Source: an uncultured Rhodospirillales bacterium (lineage in GTDB: Bacteria > Pseudomonadota > Alphaproteobacteria > Acetobacterales > Acetobacteraceae). From it: DNA of 64,000 nt. Numbering within the stretch: the stretch's first letter is position 1; each line of letters begins with the position of its first letter. A model generated the notes under the pieces. The model was not told where the DNA came from. It ran no database searches and was given only the letters and a program-made list of their open reading frames with translations. Position numbers and translations under genes: made by a program. The stretch spans positions 26,147-90,146 of the forward strand of contig CAIJTR010000067.1 in assembly GCA_903823665.1 (NCBI GenBank). The letters run 5' to 3'. Below, in pieces: positions 54,592 to 64,000 of this stretch.

Positions 54592-55427
54592 TCGCGCAGC
54601 AAATCATTGATCGAGGTTTTCGACCGTGTCTGAGCATCCACCCGCTTCACAATCACTGCACAGGACAAAGACGGCCCCGGTGTGCCATCCGGGAACGGCT
54701 TGCCCGGCAGCGTGCCCGGCACCACCACGGAATAAGCGGGCACCCGGCCCACGAATGTCTCCCCCGTCGCCCGATCGACAATCTTCGTGCTCGCCGAGAT
54801 GAACACGCCCATCGACAGCACCGAACCACGCTCCACCACCACGCCCTCAACCACTTCCGAACGCGCGCCGATGAAGCAATCATCCTCGATAATCGTCGGT
54901 GCCGCCTGCAACGGCTCCAGCACGCCACCGATCCCTACGCCACCAGACAAATGGCAATTCGCACCGATCTGCGCGCAGCTGCCAACCGTCGCCCAGGTAT
55001 CGACCATCGTGTTGCGACCAACATAGGCACCAAGATTCACAAAGCTCGGCATCAGCACCACGCCGGGCGAAATAAACGCGGAGCGGCGCACAACCGCACC
55101 CGGCACCATGCGAAACCCAGCCTCACGGAACCGGTTCTCGCCCCAACCCTCGGTCAGCATCGGCACCTTGTCCCACACATCCGAGCCACCAGCCCCCGGC
55201 ATCCGGCCCGAATCCTGAAGCCGGAACGACAGCAGCACGGCCTTCTTCAGCCATTCATTGACCACCCAGCCAGACGCCGAGGGCTCCGCCACACGAAACT
55301 CACCCGTCTCCAGCTTGGCCAGCGCCTGCTCCACAGCGTCCCGCGCAGCGCCGGTTGTGGCCGAGGACAGCGTGTCGCGTGCCTCCCAAAGCTGCTCAAT
55401 GGTGGATTGCAGGCTGGCTTCGGTCAT
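54588..55427 (-). CDS. dapD: Tetrahydrodipicolinate N-succinyltransferase
   Basis: The 279-residue enzyme has an N-terminal helical domain, then a left-handed beta-helix of hexapeptide repeats ([40 protein letters not shown]). It uses succinyl-CoA to acylate tetrahydrodipicolinate. It is the first gene of the operon. The 158-bp gap to the diguanylate cyclase should contain divergent promoters; I saw no clear operator. Confidence 0.95.
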   Translation of the reverse strand: MTEASLQSTIEQLWEARDTLSSATTGAARDAVEQALAKLETGEFRVAEPSASGWVVNEWLKKAVLLSFRLQDSGRMPGAGGSDVWDKVPMLTEGWGENRFREAGFRMVPGAVVRRSAFISPGVVLMPSFVNLGAYVGRNTMVDTWATVGSCAQIGANCHLSGGVGIGGVLEPLQAAPTIIEDDCFIGARSEVVEGVVVERGSVLSMGVFISASTKIVDRATGETFVGRVPAYSVVVPGTLPGKPFPDGTPGPSLSCAVIVKRVDAQTRSKTSINDLLRD

Positions 55428-55585
55428 GCGGGCGGCTCCGTGCCGGGAGAGTGAGGGAAAGCGCCGCGGACCATGTGCAGGCAGACGCGTCGTGTCAATT
55501 CCGTAGCGATGGCGAGGTACGGAGATCGTAACCCTCTTTTTACCGTTTGAGCGTCAGATGGGGTGCATTGCAGTTCCGGGTCACC

Positions 55586-57037
55586 ATGAACCAGATCGTC
55601 GTCCAGCCAGAGCCGCCCCACGCCGATACCGGGCCGCACGCTCCTCATTTCGACCCTCGCGCCGGGGCCGGCGATGAGAATATGCGCGACGAAAACCTGC
55701 ACGGTGCCCTGCTCGAAAGCCGGCAGCGCTGGCGCGATATTGCATTGATGGCCGGTGACATCGTGTTTGAGACGGATGCGAGCGGCAGGCTGGTATTTCT
55801 GGCCCCCGATCCAGTGCTGGGCTGGCCAGTCTCAGCCTTGCTGGGCCATCCGGCGGAAATATTGCTGGCCGGCAGCGCGTTCTCACAGAATTTCAATCCG
55901 TTCCGGCCCAACTCAGCCGTTCAGCGCCGCCGGGTATGGCTGAAGCGGCCGGATAACAGCAGCGTGCCGGTGGCGTTCGCCTCCGCCCCTCTTCTCGATG
56001 CCAATGGTTGCGGCATGGGGGCACGTGGCATTGGCCAGGATGTCTCGGCACAGGATGGCTGTGACGCTGCCATTGCAACATCGCTTCGGCGCGGAGAGGT
56101 GCTCGATCACATTCTATGGCGGATGCGCCAGGAGGTGCTGGCTCCCCGCATGATGAACGCGGCCCTCGACTCCGTGGTAACCGCTTTGGGGCTGGAGGGC
56201 ATTGCCGTGATCGAGCTGCACGACCACGACCAACTCCCCAGCGTTTTGCATGAGGCCGGCAGCGGCTTGGCCGAAGTGCTCGAACGCGCGCTCTCGCTGC
56301 TGCAACACAAACCAGCCGAACCGAGCCTTTCCAGTATGGCGGGGGGGCCGGAATTGCTGGTCTGTCCCTGCCAAACCCGGTTTGGCGCACGAGCCGGGTT
56401 GTTGGCATGGCGCGGGCCGGGCGCACGGGCCTTCGATTCGGATGACGTCACGCTAAGCTCGTCGGCCACCGGGATCATTCGCGTCATCCTCGAACACGAG
56501 TCGATCCAGCGGGAGATGGTTCATCAGGCCCGCACAGACCCGCTTACCAGCCTGCTCAACCGTCGCGCCTTTTTCGACGAAATGAACCGGCGCATCGACC
56601 GGCTGGAACGCGACGAGGCTCCCGGAACGTTGCTGTTCATCGACCTTGATCACTTCAAGGCATTGAACGACAGCATCGGCCATGATGCCGGGGACGAGGC
56701 GCTCTGTCTCACAGCCGCATTGCTGCGTGCCGCTGTCCGCCCGCAGGATCTCGTGGCCCGCCTCGGCGGCGATGAATTTGCCCTGTGGATGGACAACACA
56801 GATGAGTTTTCAGCGGCCGAACGCGCGGAGGAACTGCGTGTCGAAGGACCCAAAATACTCGCCCATCTGGCAACGGACGGCGCGCCGCCACTCACGATGT
56901 CGATCGGCATCGCCACACGATGGCCGGGGCGCGGTGAAGATGTCGAGGCACTAACCCAGCGCGCAGACCGCGTGATGTACGAAGTCAAACGTGCCGGCCG
57001 CGGGCATTGGCGTGTCTCGCGTCAGGATGAAACCTGA
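55586..57037 (+). CDS. PAS-GGDEF diguanylate cyclase
   Basis: The 483-residue protein has a PAS-like domain (about residues 40-160: DIALMAGDIVFETDASGRLV), a central region that may be GAF-like, and a GGDEF domain with TDPLTSLLNRRAFFDEMNRR and the intact RLGGDEFALWMD. RPQD five residues before it is an I-site for feedback by c-di-GMP. No EAL domain or membrane segment is present. ATG 55586 is chosen over TTG 55547. It overlaps the DUF2336 gene (TGATG). It should make c-di-GMP on a cytoplasmic signal. Confidence 0.9.
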   Translation: MNQIVVQPEPPHADTGPHAPHFDPRAGAGDENMRDENLHGALLESRQRWRDIALMAGDIVFETDASGRLVFLAPDPVLGWPVSALLGHPAEILLAGSAFSQNFNPFRPNSAVQRRRVWLKRPDNSSVPVAFASAPLLDANGCGMGARGIGQDVSAQDGCDAAIATSLRRGEVLDHILWRMRQEVLAPRMMNAALDSVVTALGLEGIAVIELHDHDQLPSVLHEAGSGLAEVLERALSLLQHKPAEPSLSSMAGGPELLVCPCQTRFGARAGLLAWRGPGARAFDSDDVTLSSSATGIIRVILEHESIQREMVHQARTDPLTSLLNRRAFFDEMNRRIDRLERDEAPGTLLFIDLDHFKALNDSIGHDAGDEALCLTAALLRAAVRPQDLVARLGGDEFALWMDNTDEFSAAERAEELRVEGPKILAHLATDGAPPLTMSIGIATRWPGRGEDVEALTQRADRVMYEVKRAGRGHWRVSRQDET

Positions 57038-58302
57038 TGAGCGGCCCGGCTACAGACGTCATGCTGGATATGGCGCAGCTCAATGAAAACGCCCGCGTGC
57101 GCATGGCCGCTGATGAAAAAACCCCTCCTGACGCTCTGCGCGCCCTGGCCCAGGATGATGCGTTGGTGGTGCGCGCATCGCTTGCGCTCAACCCGGCGGC
57201 ATCAACGGTGCTGGCACAACTGATAGCGCATGATCCAGATGACCGCGTCCGCGCTCTGCTCGGCCAGCGTCTGGCAATGCTGCTGCCCAGCCTGCCCACG
57301 CCGCAACTCAATGCAGCGGGCCACCACGTCCATGACATTTTGTCGCTGCTGGCGGCGGACGCCACCATCCGGGTGCGCGCCGCCATCGCCAGCGTCATCA
57401 AGGAGATGGATTGCGCGCCGCATGCTCTCGTCCTGCAGCTTGCACAGGATAAGGCAGCATCGGTGTCAGAGCCGATGATCCATTTCTCGCCCCTTCTGTC
57501 CGATGCTGATTTGCTGTCGCTGGTGACCAGCCCCGCCGGCACGCACACTATCACCGCAATCGCCCGCAGGCCCCGGCTCTCCGCCTTCATCGCCGATGCC
57601 ATCGCTGAATCACACGACAACCGAGCCATTGCGAGCCTGCTGGAGAAAAATGGGGATGCAATCGGTGAGGCCACGCTCGATGCACTGATCGCCAAGGCGG
57701 CCGCACAGAAATCCTGGCATGCGCTGATGGTCCGCAGGCCGCAGCTCTCGCCAAGGGCTGCCACCGCGTTGAGCGAGATGATCTCCGCCAGCCTGCTCGC
57801 CGAATTGTCTCAACGGATGGACCTACCAGCAGAACTGACCAGTGAGTTAGAAACCAGGCTGCGCCGGGCGCTGGAGGCGGATCGCTCCGCGACGTCACCC
57901 AGCGCCGAGCCCGCCCCCCTACCGAATGACACCGCTCAACTCGTTGAAGAAATGGCCAACGAAGGCAAGATCAATGAGCCAACTCTCATTGCCACCGCCC
58001 GGCGCGGGGAGGTGCGGCTATGCACCGCCGTCCTCGCCCACGCCGCAAAAGTGCTGCCTAGCGTGGTCGAACGGGCGGCCTCGCTGCGCAGTGCCAAAGG
58101 CTTGGTCAGCCTGATCTGGCAGGCCGAGTTCACCATGCAATGCGCAGGTGTGCTCCAAACCCTATTGCTGCGCCTGCCGCCAGATGAGGTGCTGCACCCA
58201 AAAGACGATGGCAGCTTTCCCCTCACGCAAGACGAAATGCGCTGGCAGATCGAGTTCCTCACCCGCATCGGCCGCACTGCTGAGCGGCGGGAGCAATCTT
58301 AG
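57037..58302 (+). CDS. DUF2336 family protein
   Basis: The 421-residue, all-alpha protein has HEAT-like repeats (NENARVRMAADEKTPPDALR; DDALVVRASLALNPAASTVL; DPDDRVRALLGQRLAMLLPS). The function of DUF2336 is unknown; it is found in alphaproteobacteria. It is directly coupled to the diguanylate cyclase, hinting at a role as its scaffold or effector. It is convergent with fhs, 7 bp away. Confidence 0.82.
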   Translation: MSGPATDVMLDMAQLNENARVRMAADEKTPPDALRALAQDDALVVRASLALNPAASTVLAQLIAHDPDDRVRALLGQRLAMLLPSLPTPQLNAAGHHVHDILSLLAADATIRVRAAIASVIKEMDCAPHALVLQLAQDKAASVSEPMIHFSPLLSDADLLSLVTSPAGTHTITAIARRPRLSAFIADAIAESHDNRAIASLLEKNGDAIGEATLDALIAKAAAQKSWHALMVRRPQLSPRAATALSEMISASLLAELSQRMDLPAELTSELETRLRRALEADRSATSPSAEPAPLPNDTAQLVEEMANEGKINEPTLIATARRGEVRLCTAVLAHAAKVLPSVVERAASLRSAKGLVSLIWQAEFTMQCAGVLQTLLLRLPPDEVLHPKDDGSFPLTQDEMRWQIEFLTRIGRTAERREQS

Positions 58303-58309
58303 CCCCGCG

Positions 58310-59977
58310 TCAGAACAGCCCTTGCACCTCGCCATTGGCATCCAGCGCAATCGTCTCAGCAGCTGGATGTCGCGGCAGGCCGGGCATCGTCATAATGTCC
58401 CCGCAAATCGCCACCACAAACCCGGCACCCGCCGAAAGCCTTACCTCGCGCACCGGCACAACATGCCCACTCGGGGCCCCAAGTGCGGTTGGGTCCACGC
58501 TGAAACTATACTGCGTCTTGGCGATGCAAACCGGCAGATGGCCGAAGCCTGCGGCCTCCCAGGCTTTCAGCTTCTTCGCAGCCGCGGGTGCCACCGCCAC
58601 ATCCGCCGCATGATAAATCCGCTGTGCGATGGTGCGGATTTTGTCGGCAAGCGGCATCTCATCCGGATAAAGCGGCGTGAACTTTGCCGATTTCGCAGCA
58701 ATATGCCGCTGCACCATCGCGGCCAACGTCGCAGCCCCCGCTGCCCCATCGGACCAATGCGTGCAAAGCGCCATCTCCACACCAATCGCATCCAGCCCGC
58801 GCTGAACCTCGGCAATCTCCGCCTGAGTGTCCGACGTGAACCGGTTCAGCCCCACCACCACCGGCAGGCCAAAGCTCTGCATATTCGCCACATGCCGCAG
58901 CAGATTGACCATCCCGCGCGAAACGGCCACCACGTCCTCAGCCCCAAGGGCAGACTTCGCCACCCCGCCATGCATCTTCAGCGCCCGCACCGTCGCCACC
59001 ACCACAGCACAAGAAGGCTGCAACCCACCGGCGCGGCTTTTGATGTCGAGGAACTTCTCAGCCCCCAAATCCGCACCAAACCCAGCCTCCGTCACCACCA
59101 CGTCGGCCAGCTTCAGCCCAAACCGCGTGGCAATGAGCGAGTTGCAGCCATGGGCAATATTGGCAAACGGCCCGCCATGCACCAGCGCCGGCGTGCCCGC
59201 CAGGCTTTGCACCAAATTCGGCATCAATGCGGTCTGCAACAGCACCGCCATTGCGCCATCCGCCTTCAAATCCCCCGCCGTGATGAAGCTGCCATCCCGC
59301 CTGCTGCCGATGATAATCCGCGCCAGCCGCGCCTGCAGATCCGCCACATCCCGTGCCAGGCAGAACACCGCCATCACTTCGGAGGCGACCGTGATGTCAA
59401 ACCCATCCTCCCGCGCCTCACCGTTCGCTGCCCCCAGCCCCGTCACCAGCGACCGCAGCGCGCGGTCATTCATGTCCATCACCCGCCGCCAGGTCACGCG
59501 CTTGGGGTCAATCCCCAGCTCGTTGCCCCAGTAGATGTGATTGTCGATCATCGCCGACAGCAGGTTGTGCGCCGAAGTGATGGCGTGGAAATCGCCGGTG
59601 AAATGAAGGTTGATGTCCTCCATCGGCCCAATCTGCGCCCAGCCGCCACCGGCAGCCCCCCCCTTCACACCAAAACACGGCCCCAGGCTCGGCTCGCGCA
59701 AGCAAATCATCGTCGATGCACCGGAGGCCGCCAGCGCATCCCCCAACCCCACCGTCGTCGTGGTCTTGCCCTCCCCGGCTGGCGTCGGGCTGATGCCGGT
59801 CACCAACACCAGCGCCCCGTCAGGCCGATCCTGCTGCGAGCGGATGAAATCGAAGCTGATCTTCGCCTTGGTCCGGCCAAACGGCTCCAACGCCGCCTCC
59901 GGAATGCCCGCTTTCGCCGCAATCTCAGCAATCGGCCGCAACGTAACGCTGCGCGCAATGGCAAGGTCAGAGTTCAA
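58310..59977 (-). CDS. fhs: Formate-tetrahydrofolate ligase
   Basis: The 555-residue enzyme has the P-loop [20 protein letters not shown] region ([13 protein letters not shown]) and [20 protein letters not shown], with a conserved [14 protein letters not shown]. It makes 10-formyl-THF from formate and ATP. It may supply formyl groups also for Fmt, but is not in that operon. It is divergent from paaA with 149 bp between. Confidence 0.97.
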   Translation of the reverse strand: MNSDLAIARSVTLRPIAEIAAKAGIPEAALEPFGRTKAKISFDFIRSQQDRPDGALVLVTGISPTPAGEGKTTTTVGLGDALAASGASTMICLREPSLGPCFGVKGGAAGGGWAQIGPMEDINLHFTGDFHAITSAHNLLSAMIDNHIYWGNELGIDPKRVTWRRVMDMNDRALRSLVTGLGAANGEAREDGFDITVASEVMAVFCLARDVADLQARLARIIIGSRRDGSFITAGDLKADGAMAVLLQTALMPNLVQSLAGTPALVHGGPFANIAHGCNSLIATRFGLKLADVVVTEAGFGADLGAEKFLDIKSRAGGLQPSCAVVVATVRALKMHGGVAKSALGAEDVVAVSRGMVNLLRHVANMQSFGLPVVVGLNRFTSDTQAEIAEVQRGLDAIGVEMALCTHWSDGAAGAATLAAMVQRHIAAKSAKFTPLYPDEMPLADKIRTIAQRIYHAADVAVAPAAAKKLKAWEAAGFGHLPVCIAKTQYSFSVDPTALGAPSGHVVPVREVRLSAGAGFVVAICGDIMTMPGLPRHPAAETIALDANGEVQGLF

Positions 59978-60070
59978 GATCGCGTTTCCTTCGCCGGGCG
60001 GTGGTCTTGTTATGACCCCGATATGTCACACTTGCGTGAAGTTGGGGAGATAGCAGCAGCACGCCACACA

Positions 60071-60100
60071 CGTTGGTTCTGGCCCGGTTGTGATATATTC
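60071..60100 (+). promoter_or_regulatory. Possible paaA promoter
   Basis: GTTGGT (60072-60077) and TATATT (60094-60099) are 16 bases apart, a plausible -35/-10 pair 27 bases before the paaA start. The -35 element is poor. No PaaR/PaaX-type palindrome was recognised. Confidence 0.3.
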
Positions 60101-60126
60101 CCAGATAACGAGGGGGAGGCCGAGAC

Positions 60127-61122
60127 ATGTACACCCAGGCACTGAACCAACAGCCAGAATCAGCCCCGCGCGAGGCGGACAACGCCGAAGCCGCCGCCCG
60201 CTTCCAGGCCCGCATCGACGCTGAGGAGCGGATCGAGGCGAATGACTGGATGCCCGAGGCCTATCGCCGCACCCTCACCCGCCAAATCTCTCAGCACGCG
60301 CATTCCGAAATCGTCGGCATGCTGCCCGAGGGCAACTGGATCACCCGCGCGCCGTCCTTGCGCCGGAAAGCCGCCCTGCTCGCCAAAGTGCAGGATGAAT
60401 GCGGCCACGGCCTCTACCTCTACGCCGCCGCCGAAACGCTGGGCACGTCGCGTGAGGAGCTGGTGGACCAGCTGCTGTCCGGTCGTGCCAAATACTCCTC
60501 CATCTTCAACTACCCAACGCTGACCTGGGCGGACATGGGTGCCATCGGCTGGCTGGTCGATGGGGCCGCGATTATGAACCAAATCCCGCTCTGCCGTTGC
60601 TCCTATGGCCCCTATGCCCGCGCCATGATCCGCGTCTGCAAGGAGGAGAGCTTCCACCAGCGCCAGGGCTATGAAATCATGCTCACCCTCTGCCGCGGCA
60701 ATGCCGAGCAGAAGGCGATGGCGCAGGATGCGCTCAACCGCTTCTGGTGGCCGTGCCTGATGATGTTCGGGCCGCCGGACACGCAATCCCAGCACTCTGA
60801 CATGTCCATGCGCTGGAAGATCAAGCGCTTCTCGAATGACGAGCTGCGGCAGAAATTCATCAACGCCACCGTGCCACAGGCCGAGATCCTCGGCCTCACC
60901 CTCCCCGATCCAGAGCTGAAACAAATCGACGGCGTGTGGCATCACGGCCCGATCGACTGGGACGAATTCCACCGCGTCATCGCCGGCGGCGGCCCGTGCA
61001 ACCGCGAACGCCTCGCTGCCCGCCGCCGGGCGCATGACGAGGGGGCCTGGGTCCGCGAAGCCGCCGCCGCGTTCGCCGCCAAGCGCGCCCCCAAAAATCA
61101 GACCGAAAAGCAGGCGGCCTGA
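60127..61122 (+). CDS. paaA: Phenylacetyl-CoA epoxidase subunit A
   Basis: The 331-residue di-iron oxygenase subunit has [20 protein letters not shown] and [20 protein letters not shown], which supply Glu and His ligands of the diiron site. It epoxidises the ring of phenylacetyl-CoA. GAGGGGGAGG precedes the ATG. It is first in a tight paaABCDE operon. Later paa pathway genes are not in the window. Confidence 0.96.
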   Translation: MYTQALNQQPESAPREADNAEAAARFQARIDAEERIEANDWMPEAYRRTLTRQISQHAHSEIVGMLPEGNWITRAPSLRRKAALLAKVQDECGHGLYLYAAAETLGTSREELVDQLLSGRAKYSSIFNYPTLTWADMGAIGWLVDGAAIMNQIPLCRCSYGPYARAMIRVCKEESFHQRQGYEIMLTLCRGNAEQKAMAQDALNRFWWPCLMMFGPPDTQSQHSDMSMRWKIKRFSNDELRQKFINATVPQAEILGLTLPDPELKQIDGVWHHGPIDWDEFHRVIAGGGPCNRERLAARRRAHDEGAWVREAAAAFAAKRAPKNQTEKQAA

Positions 61123-61129
61123 CGAGACG

Positions 61130-61417
61130 ATGCCCACACCGAACACGCCCATCTGGGAAGTCTTCATCCGCTCCCGCAATGGCTTGGCCCACAAACACGT
61201 CGGCTCCCTGCACGCCGCCGACGCCACCCTCGCTTTGCAAGCCGCGCGAGACCTCTACACGCGCAGGGGTGAAGGCCTGTCGATCTGGGTCGTTCCCACC
61301 GCCTCCATCACAGCGTCCGACCCGCAGGACCGCGAGATGCTGTTCGAGCCCACGGCGTCCAAGCCCTACCGCCACCCCACCTTCTACGAAATCCCGGATG
61401 AAGTGGGCCATATGTGA
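61130..61417 (+). CDS. paaB: Phenylacetyl-CoA epoxidase subunit B
   Basis: The 95-residue protein has the PaaB hallmarks WEVFIRSRNGLAHKHVGSLH and ARDLYTRRGEGLSIWVVP. It bridges PaaA/PaaC dimers. The start at 61130 lies 7 bp after paaA. The longer frame from 61034 overlaps paaA and is not used. Confidence 0.95.
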   Translation: MPTPNTPIWEVFIRSRNGLAHKHVGSLHAADATLALQAARDLYTRRGEGLSIWVVPTASITASDPQDREMLFEPTASKPYRHPTFYEIPDEVGHM

Positions 61418-62175
61418 TGCCCGCCGCCTCGCCTTTACTTCGCTACGTCCTCCGCAGAGCCGATGACGCGCTCATCCTCGGCCACCGCCTCTCCGAATGG
61501 TGCGGCCACGCGCCCATGATGGAGGAGGACATGGCCCTGGCCAACATGGGCCTAGACCTCCTCGGCCAGGCCCGCGCGCTCTACACCTACGCGGGCGAAG
61601 TAGAAGGCGTGGGGCGCAACGAAGATGATTTCGCCTATCGCCGCATCGAGCGCGACTACGAAAACCTCCTCCTCACCGAGCAACCCAACGGTGATTTCGC
61701 GCACACCATGCTGCGCCAATTCCTCTATGCCGCCTTCGCCTATCCGTATTGGCAAGCGATGATGACCTCACCCGACGCCACCCTCGCCGCCATCGCCGCC
61801 AAGTCGGAAAAGGAGATGGCCTACCACCTCCGCCACAGCGCCGAATGGATGCTCCGCCTCGGCGACGGCACCGCCGAAAGCCACCGCCGCCTCGCCGCAG
61901 CCCTCGAAATTCTCTGGCCCACCACCGGCGAACTATTCACCACCGACGAAGGCGAGCAGGCCCTCATCGCCCAAGCCATCGCCACCGACCCGGAGAGCGT
62001 CCGCCCGCAATGGACGGCCACCGTCACCCAAACCCTCACGCAAGCCACAATCGAAATCCCCGCCAAAGCCTGGATGCACACAGGCGGCAGGCAAGGCCGG
62101 CACAGCGAGGCATTCGGCCATCTGCTAACGGAACTGCAATACGTCCAGCGCCTCATCCCGAATGCCACCTGGTGA
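61417..62175 (+). CDS. paaC: Phenylacetyl-CoA epoxidase subunit C
   Basis: The 252-residue protein has RADDALILGHRLSEWCGHAP and EEDMALANMGLDLLGQAR. It is the structural partner of PaaA without an active diiron site. Its ATG overlaps the paaB TGA; a GTG three bases upstream is an alternative. The stop overlaps paaD. Confidence 0.95.
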   Translation: MPAASPLLRYVLRRADDALILGHRLSEWCGHAPMMEEDMALANMGLDLLGQARALYTYAGEVEGVGRNEDDFAYRRIERDYENLLLTEQPNGDFAHTMLRQFLYAAFAYPYWQAMMTSPDATLAAIAAKSEKEMAYHLRHSAEWMLRLGDGTAESHRRLAAALEILWPTTGELFTTDEGEQALIAQAIATDPESVRPQWTATVTQTLTQATIEIPAKAWMHTGGRQGRHSEAFGHLLTELQYVQRLIPNATW

Positions 62176-62669
62176 TGCCCTCCCGGCGTGACCAAGCCTG
62201 GCAAGCCGCAGCCAGCGTCTGCGATCCAGAAATCCCCGTCCTCACCATCGCCGATCTCGGCGTGCTGCGCGATGTGCGCGACGACGGCGACACCATCGAA
62301 ATCGTCATCACCCCCACCTATTCCGGCTGCCCGGCGATGAACATGATCGCACTCGAAATCCAAACCGCACTCGACGCAGCAGGCCTCACGCCGCACCGCA
62401 TCACCACCATCCTCTCCCCCGCCTGGACAACCGATTGGCTGACCGACGAAGGCCGCCGCAAACTCACCGAATACGGCATCGCCCCTCCAGCCATCGGCGG
62501 CGCAAAAGGCGCCGGTCGCCGCGCGCTGTTCGCCGTCGAAGAAGTCCCCTGCCCGCGCTGCGCCTCCACCCACACCAGCCGCCTCGCCGAATTCGGCTCC
62601 ACCAGCTGCAAGGCGCTTTGGCGCTGCAATGCCTGCCGCGAGCCATTCGATTATTTCAAATGCCACTGA
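62175..62669 (+). CDS. paaD: Phenylacetyl-CoA epoxidase-associated protein PaaD
   Basis: The 164-residue protein has a MIP18/SufT-like domain (VCDPEIPVLTIADLGVLRDV; TPTYSGCPAMNMI) and a C-terminal zinc-ribbon-like Cys set (CPRCAS, CNACRE). It is thought to help assemble the Fe-S centre of PaaE. Its ATG overlaps the paaC stop. Confidence 0.94.
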   Translation: MPSRRDQAWQAAASVCDPEIPVLTIADLGVLRDVRDDGDTIEIVITPTYSGCPAMNMIALEIQTALDAAGLTPHRITTILSPAWTTDWLTDEGRRKLTEYGIAPPAIGGAKGAGRRALFAVEEVPCPRCASTHTSRLAEFGSTSCKALWRCNACREPFDYFKCH

Positions 62670-62676
62670 AAAGCCC

Positions 62677-63756
62677 ATGACCGAACCGCCCCGCTTCCAC
62701 CCCCTAGGCATCGCCGCCATCAAACGCGAAACCCCCGGAGCCGTGTCGCTGCGCTTCGACGTGCCGCCCGATCTCACCACCGCCTACCGCTTCACCCCCG
62801 GCCAATACCTCACGCTCCGCGCCACGATCGAGGGCGAGGACATTCGCCGCTCCTACTCCATCTGCTCCGCCCCGTCCGACGGCACCCTGCGCGTCGCCGT
62901 CCGCCAGATCGAGGGCGGCACATTCTCCACCTGGATCAACACCAGCCTCGCACCCGGCGACACCATCGAGGTGATGACCCCCACCGGCCGCTTCGGCCCC
63001 GGCCCCGTCCCGGACGATGGCAGGCTTCACGTCGGCATCGCCGCAGGCTCCGGCATCACGCCCATCCTGTCGATCATCCACGGCGTGCTCGCCTCCGAAC
63101 TCAGCAGCAGCTTCGCCCTCTTCTACGGCAGCCGCAGCGTGGACGAGATTTTGTTCCGCCAGGAACTCGAAGACCTGAAAGACCGCCATCTCGGCAGGCT
63201 CTCGCTCTTCCACGTCCTCAGCCGCGAGCAGCAGGACATTGAAATCCTCAACGGTCATCTCGACGCCGACAAAATCCGCCGCCTGCTCACCACCATCATC
63301 CCGGCCGCGGACATCGACCACGCCTATATCTGCGGTCCCGCCGCCATGATCGAAACCGCCGAGGCCACGCTGCGCGAAATCGGCCTCCCAGACGCCAGCA
63401 TCCACACCGAACGCTTCATCTCAATCCACCAAGGCGCACCCCGCTCGAAACCCGCCATCAACCCCGAAGCCACCCCCGCCCACATCGCCACCATCATCGT
63501 GGACGGCAAAACCCGCGAGGCCCCGATGGCCGAAGGCGAATCAGTCCTCGACGCAGCACTCCGCGCCGGGATCGACCTGCCCTTCGCCTGCAAAGGTGGC
63601 ATGTGCTCCACCTGTCGCGCCCGTATCACCGAGGGCAGCGTCACCATGGACGCCAATTACTCCCTCGAACCCTGGGAACTCGCCCAGGGCTTCGTCCTCA
63701 CCTGCCAAGCCAAACCCACCACCGCCCGCGTCGTGGTGGATTTCGACGCGCTCTGA
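62677..63756 (+). CDS. paaE: Phenylacetyl-CoA epoxidase reductase subunit E
   Basis: The 359-residue protein has a FAD/NADPH reductase part (FTPGQYLTLRATIEGEDIRR with RSYS; GIAAGSGITPILSII) and a C-terminal [2Fe-2S] ferredoxin domain with CKGGMCSTCRARI and a fourth Cys in LTCQAK. It passes electrons from NADPH to PaaA. It is last in the operon; no hairpin terminator was seen after it. Confidence 0.96.
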   Translation: MTEPPRFHPLGIAAIKRETPGAVSLRFDVPPDLTTAYRFTPGQYLTLRATIEGEDIRRSYSICSAPSDGTLRVAVRQIEGGTFSTWINTSLAPGDTIEVMTPTGRFGPGPVPDDGRLHVGIAAGSGITPILSIIHGVLASELSSSFALFYGSRSVDEILFRQELEDLKDRHLGRLSLFHVLSREQQDIEILNGHLDADKIRRLLTTIIPAADIDHAYICGPAAMIETAEATLREIGLPDASIHTERFISIHQGAPRSKPAINPEATPAHIATIIVDGKTREAPMAEGESVLDAALRAGIDLPFACKGGMCSTCRARITEGSVTMDANYSLEPWELAQGFVLTCQAKPTTARVVVDFDAL

Positions 63757-63768
63757 ACGGCCATTATA

Positions 63769-64000
63769 TTACGATAACGCAACGAATAAGGCGCAATTCG
63801 GCGTAGCACCCAAGCCATCCAAAGAAAATTCTGAAAAAACAGACGGCGCCAAACGCCACGATAGGCTCCACGCAGCAGATGGCGCAGCCAAAGCCTCAAT
63901 CCGCTGCAGCCACGGGCCTTCCATCGGAATGAGCATCACGGTGCCAAACCGCGTCACATGCGACCACAGCAGCACCCGGCCCCTCTCGCGGGTCCAAAGC
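63769..64000 (-). CDS. Possible 3' end of an unrecognised minus-strand gene
   Basis: The minus frame is open from the right edge to a TAA at 63769, about 76 residues. TRERGRVLLWSHVTRFGTVM and LIPMEGPWLQRIEALAA look protein-like, but the last part is of poor codon quality and may be chance. I do not recognise a family. It would be convergent with paaE, 12 bp away. The stretch 63757-64000 otherwise shows nothing. Confidence 0.3.
   Translation of the reverse strand, partial: LWTRERGRVLLWSHVTRFGTVMLIPMEGPWLQRIEALAAPSAAWSLSWRLAPSVFSEFSLDGLGATPNCALFVALS

Noticed and set aside
58148..60145. 665-residue plus-strand open frame
   Set aside because: It lies opposite fhs, which has clear enzyme motifs; the frame is His/Arg/Pro-rich shadow sequence.

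Overview
The window is GC-rich, densely coded bacterial chromosome with many ATGA and TGATG start/stop overlaps. Several genes point to an alphaproteobacterium: a small Hsp20 next to a DUF1150 protein, an ETC complex I (NDUFS4-like) subunit, a DUF2336 protein, a petABC cytochrome bc1 operon and an HPt/hybrid-kinase style of signalling. A Rhodospirillales/Acetobacteraceae-type host is my inference, not something the sequence proves. No phage, insertion sequence, integrase or CRISPR array is visible.

Positions 1-17 kb are catabolism and uptake. On the left are a SMP-30-type lactonase (cut by the window edge), an epoxide hydrolase, an SDR dehydrogenase and a FAD aromatic hydroxylase. Next comes a minus-strand array that reads FAD subunit, [2Fe-2S] subunit, Mo-cofactor subunit of a molybdenum hydroxylase, then a complete Liv-type ABC importer (12439 down to 4163). 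A VOC protein is divergent from it. A second ABC importer of the PotA/phosphonate/polyamine kind (12952-16757) has a good Pho-box match upstream. A lone PEP-CTERM exported protein follows.

Positions 17.8-30.6 kb are plus-strand: iolD and iolE with a sugar/inositol-type ABC importer, then a second Liv importer (HMGF plus binding protein) ending in a hairpin terminator, then an M20 peptidase. Positions 30.6-40.9 kb are mixed: an acyltransferase-3 protein and a DUF5691-like protein, tRNA-Arg(TCT), a complex I accessory subunit, tRNA-Pro(TGG), a DUF192 protein, a histone-deacetylase-like amidohydrolase, an SDR, a soluble hybrid histidine kinase with a degenerate HPt-like tail, a stand-alone HPt protein coupled to a methyltransferase-glycosyltransferase fusion, and MTA phosphorylase.

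Positions 41-64 kb carry core metabolism and another catabolic block: petABC (bc1 complex) with a strong terminator, hemF, a dienelactone hydrolase, a DUF3445 haem N-demethylase-like protein, a three-gene CoA-transferase set, DUF1150/Hsp20 with a candidate RpoH promoter and ROSE-like thermometer, def-fmt-truA, a convergent dapD-dapE operon that continues into two related membrane proteins, a diguanylate cyclase coupled to a DUF2336 protein, formate-tetrahydrofolate ligase, and paaABCDE (phenylacetyl-CoA epoxidase). The right edge may hold the 3' end of another minus-strand gene.

The observations most worth following are the Mo-hydroxylase/Liv array with its flanking oxygenase and hydrolase genes, the Pho box, the ROSE-like hairpin over the hsp20 ribosome site, the split kinase/HPt arrangement, and the CoA-transferase pair whose B subunit seems to lack the usual catalytic glutamate.
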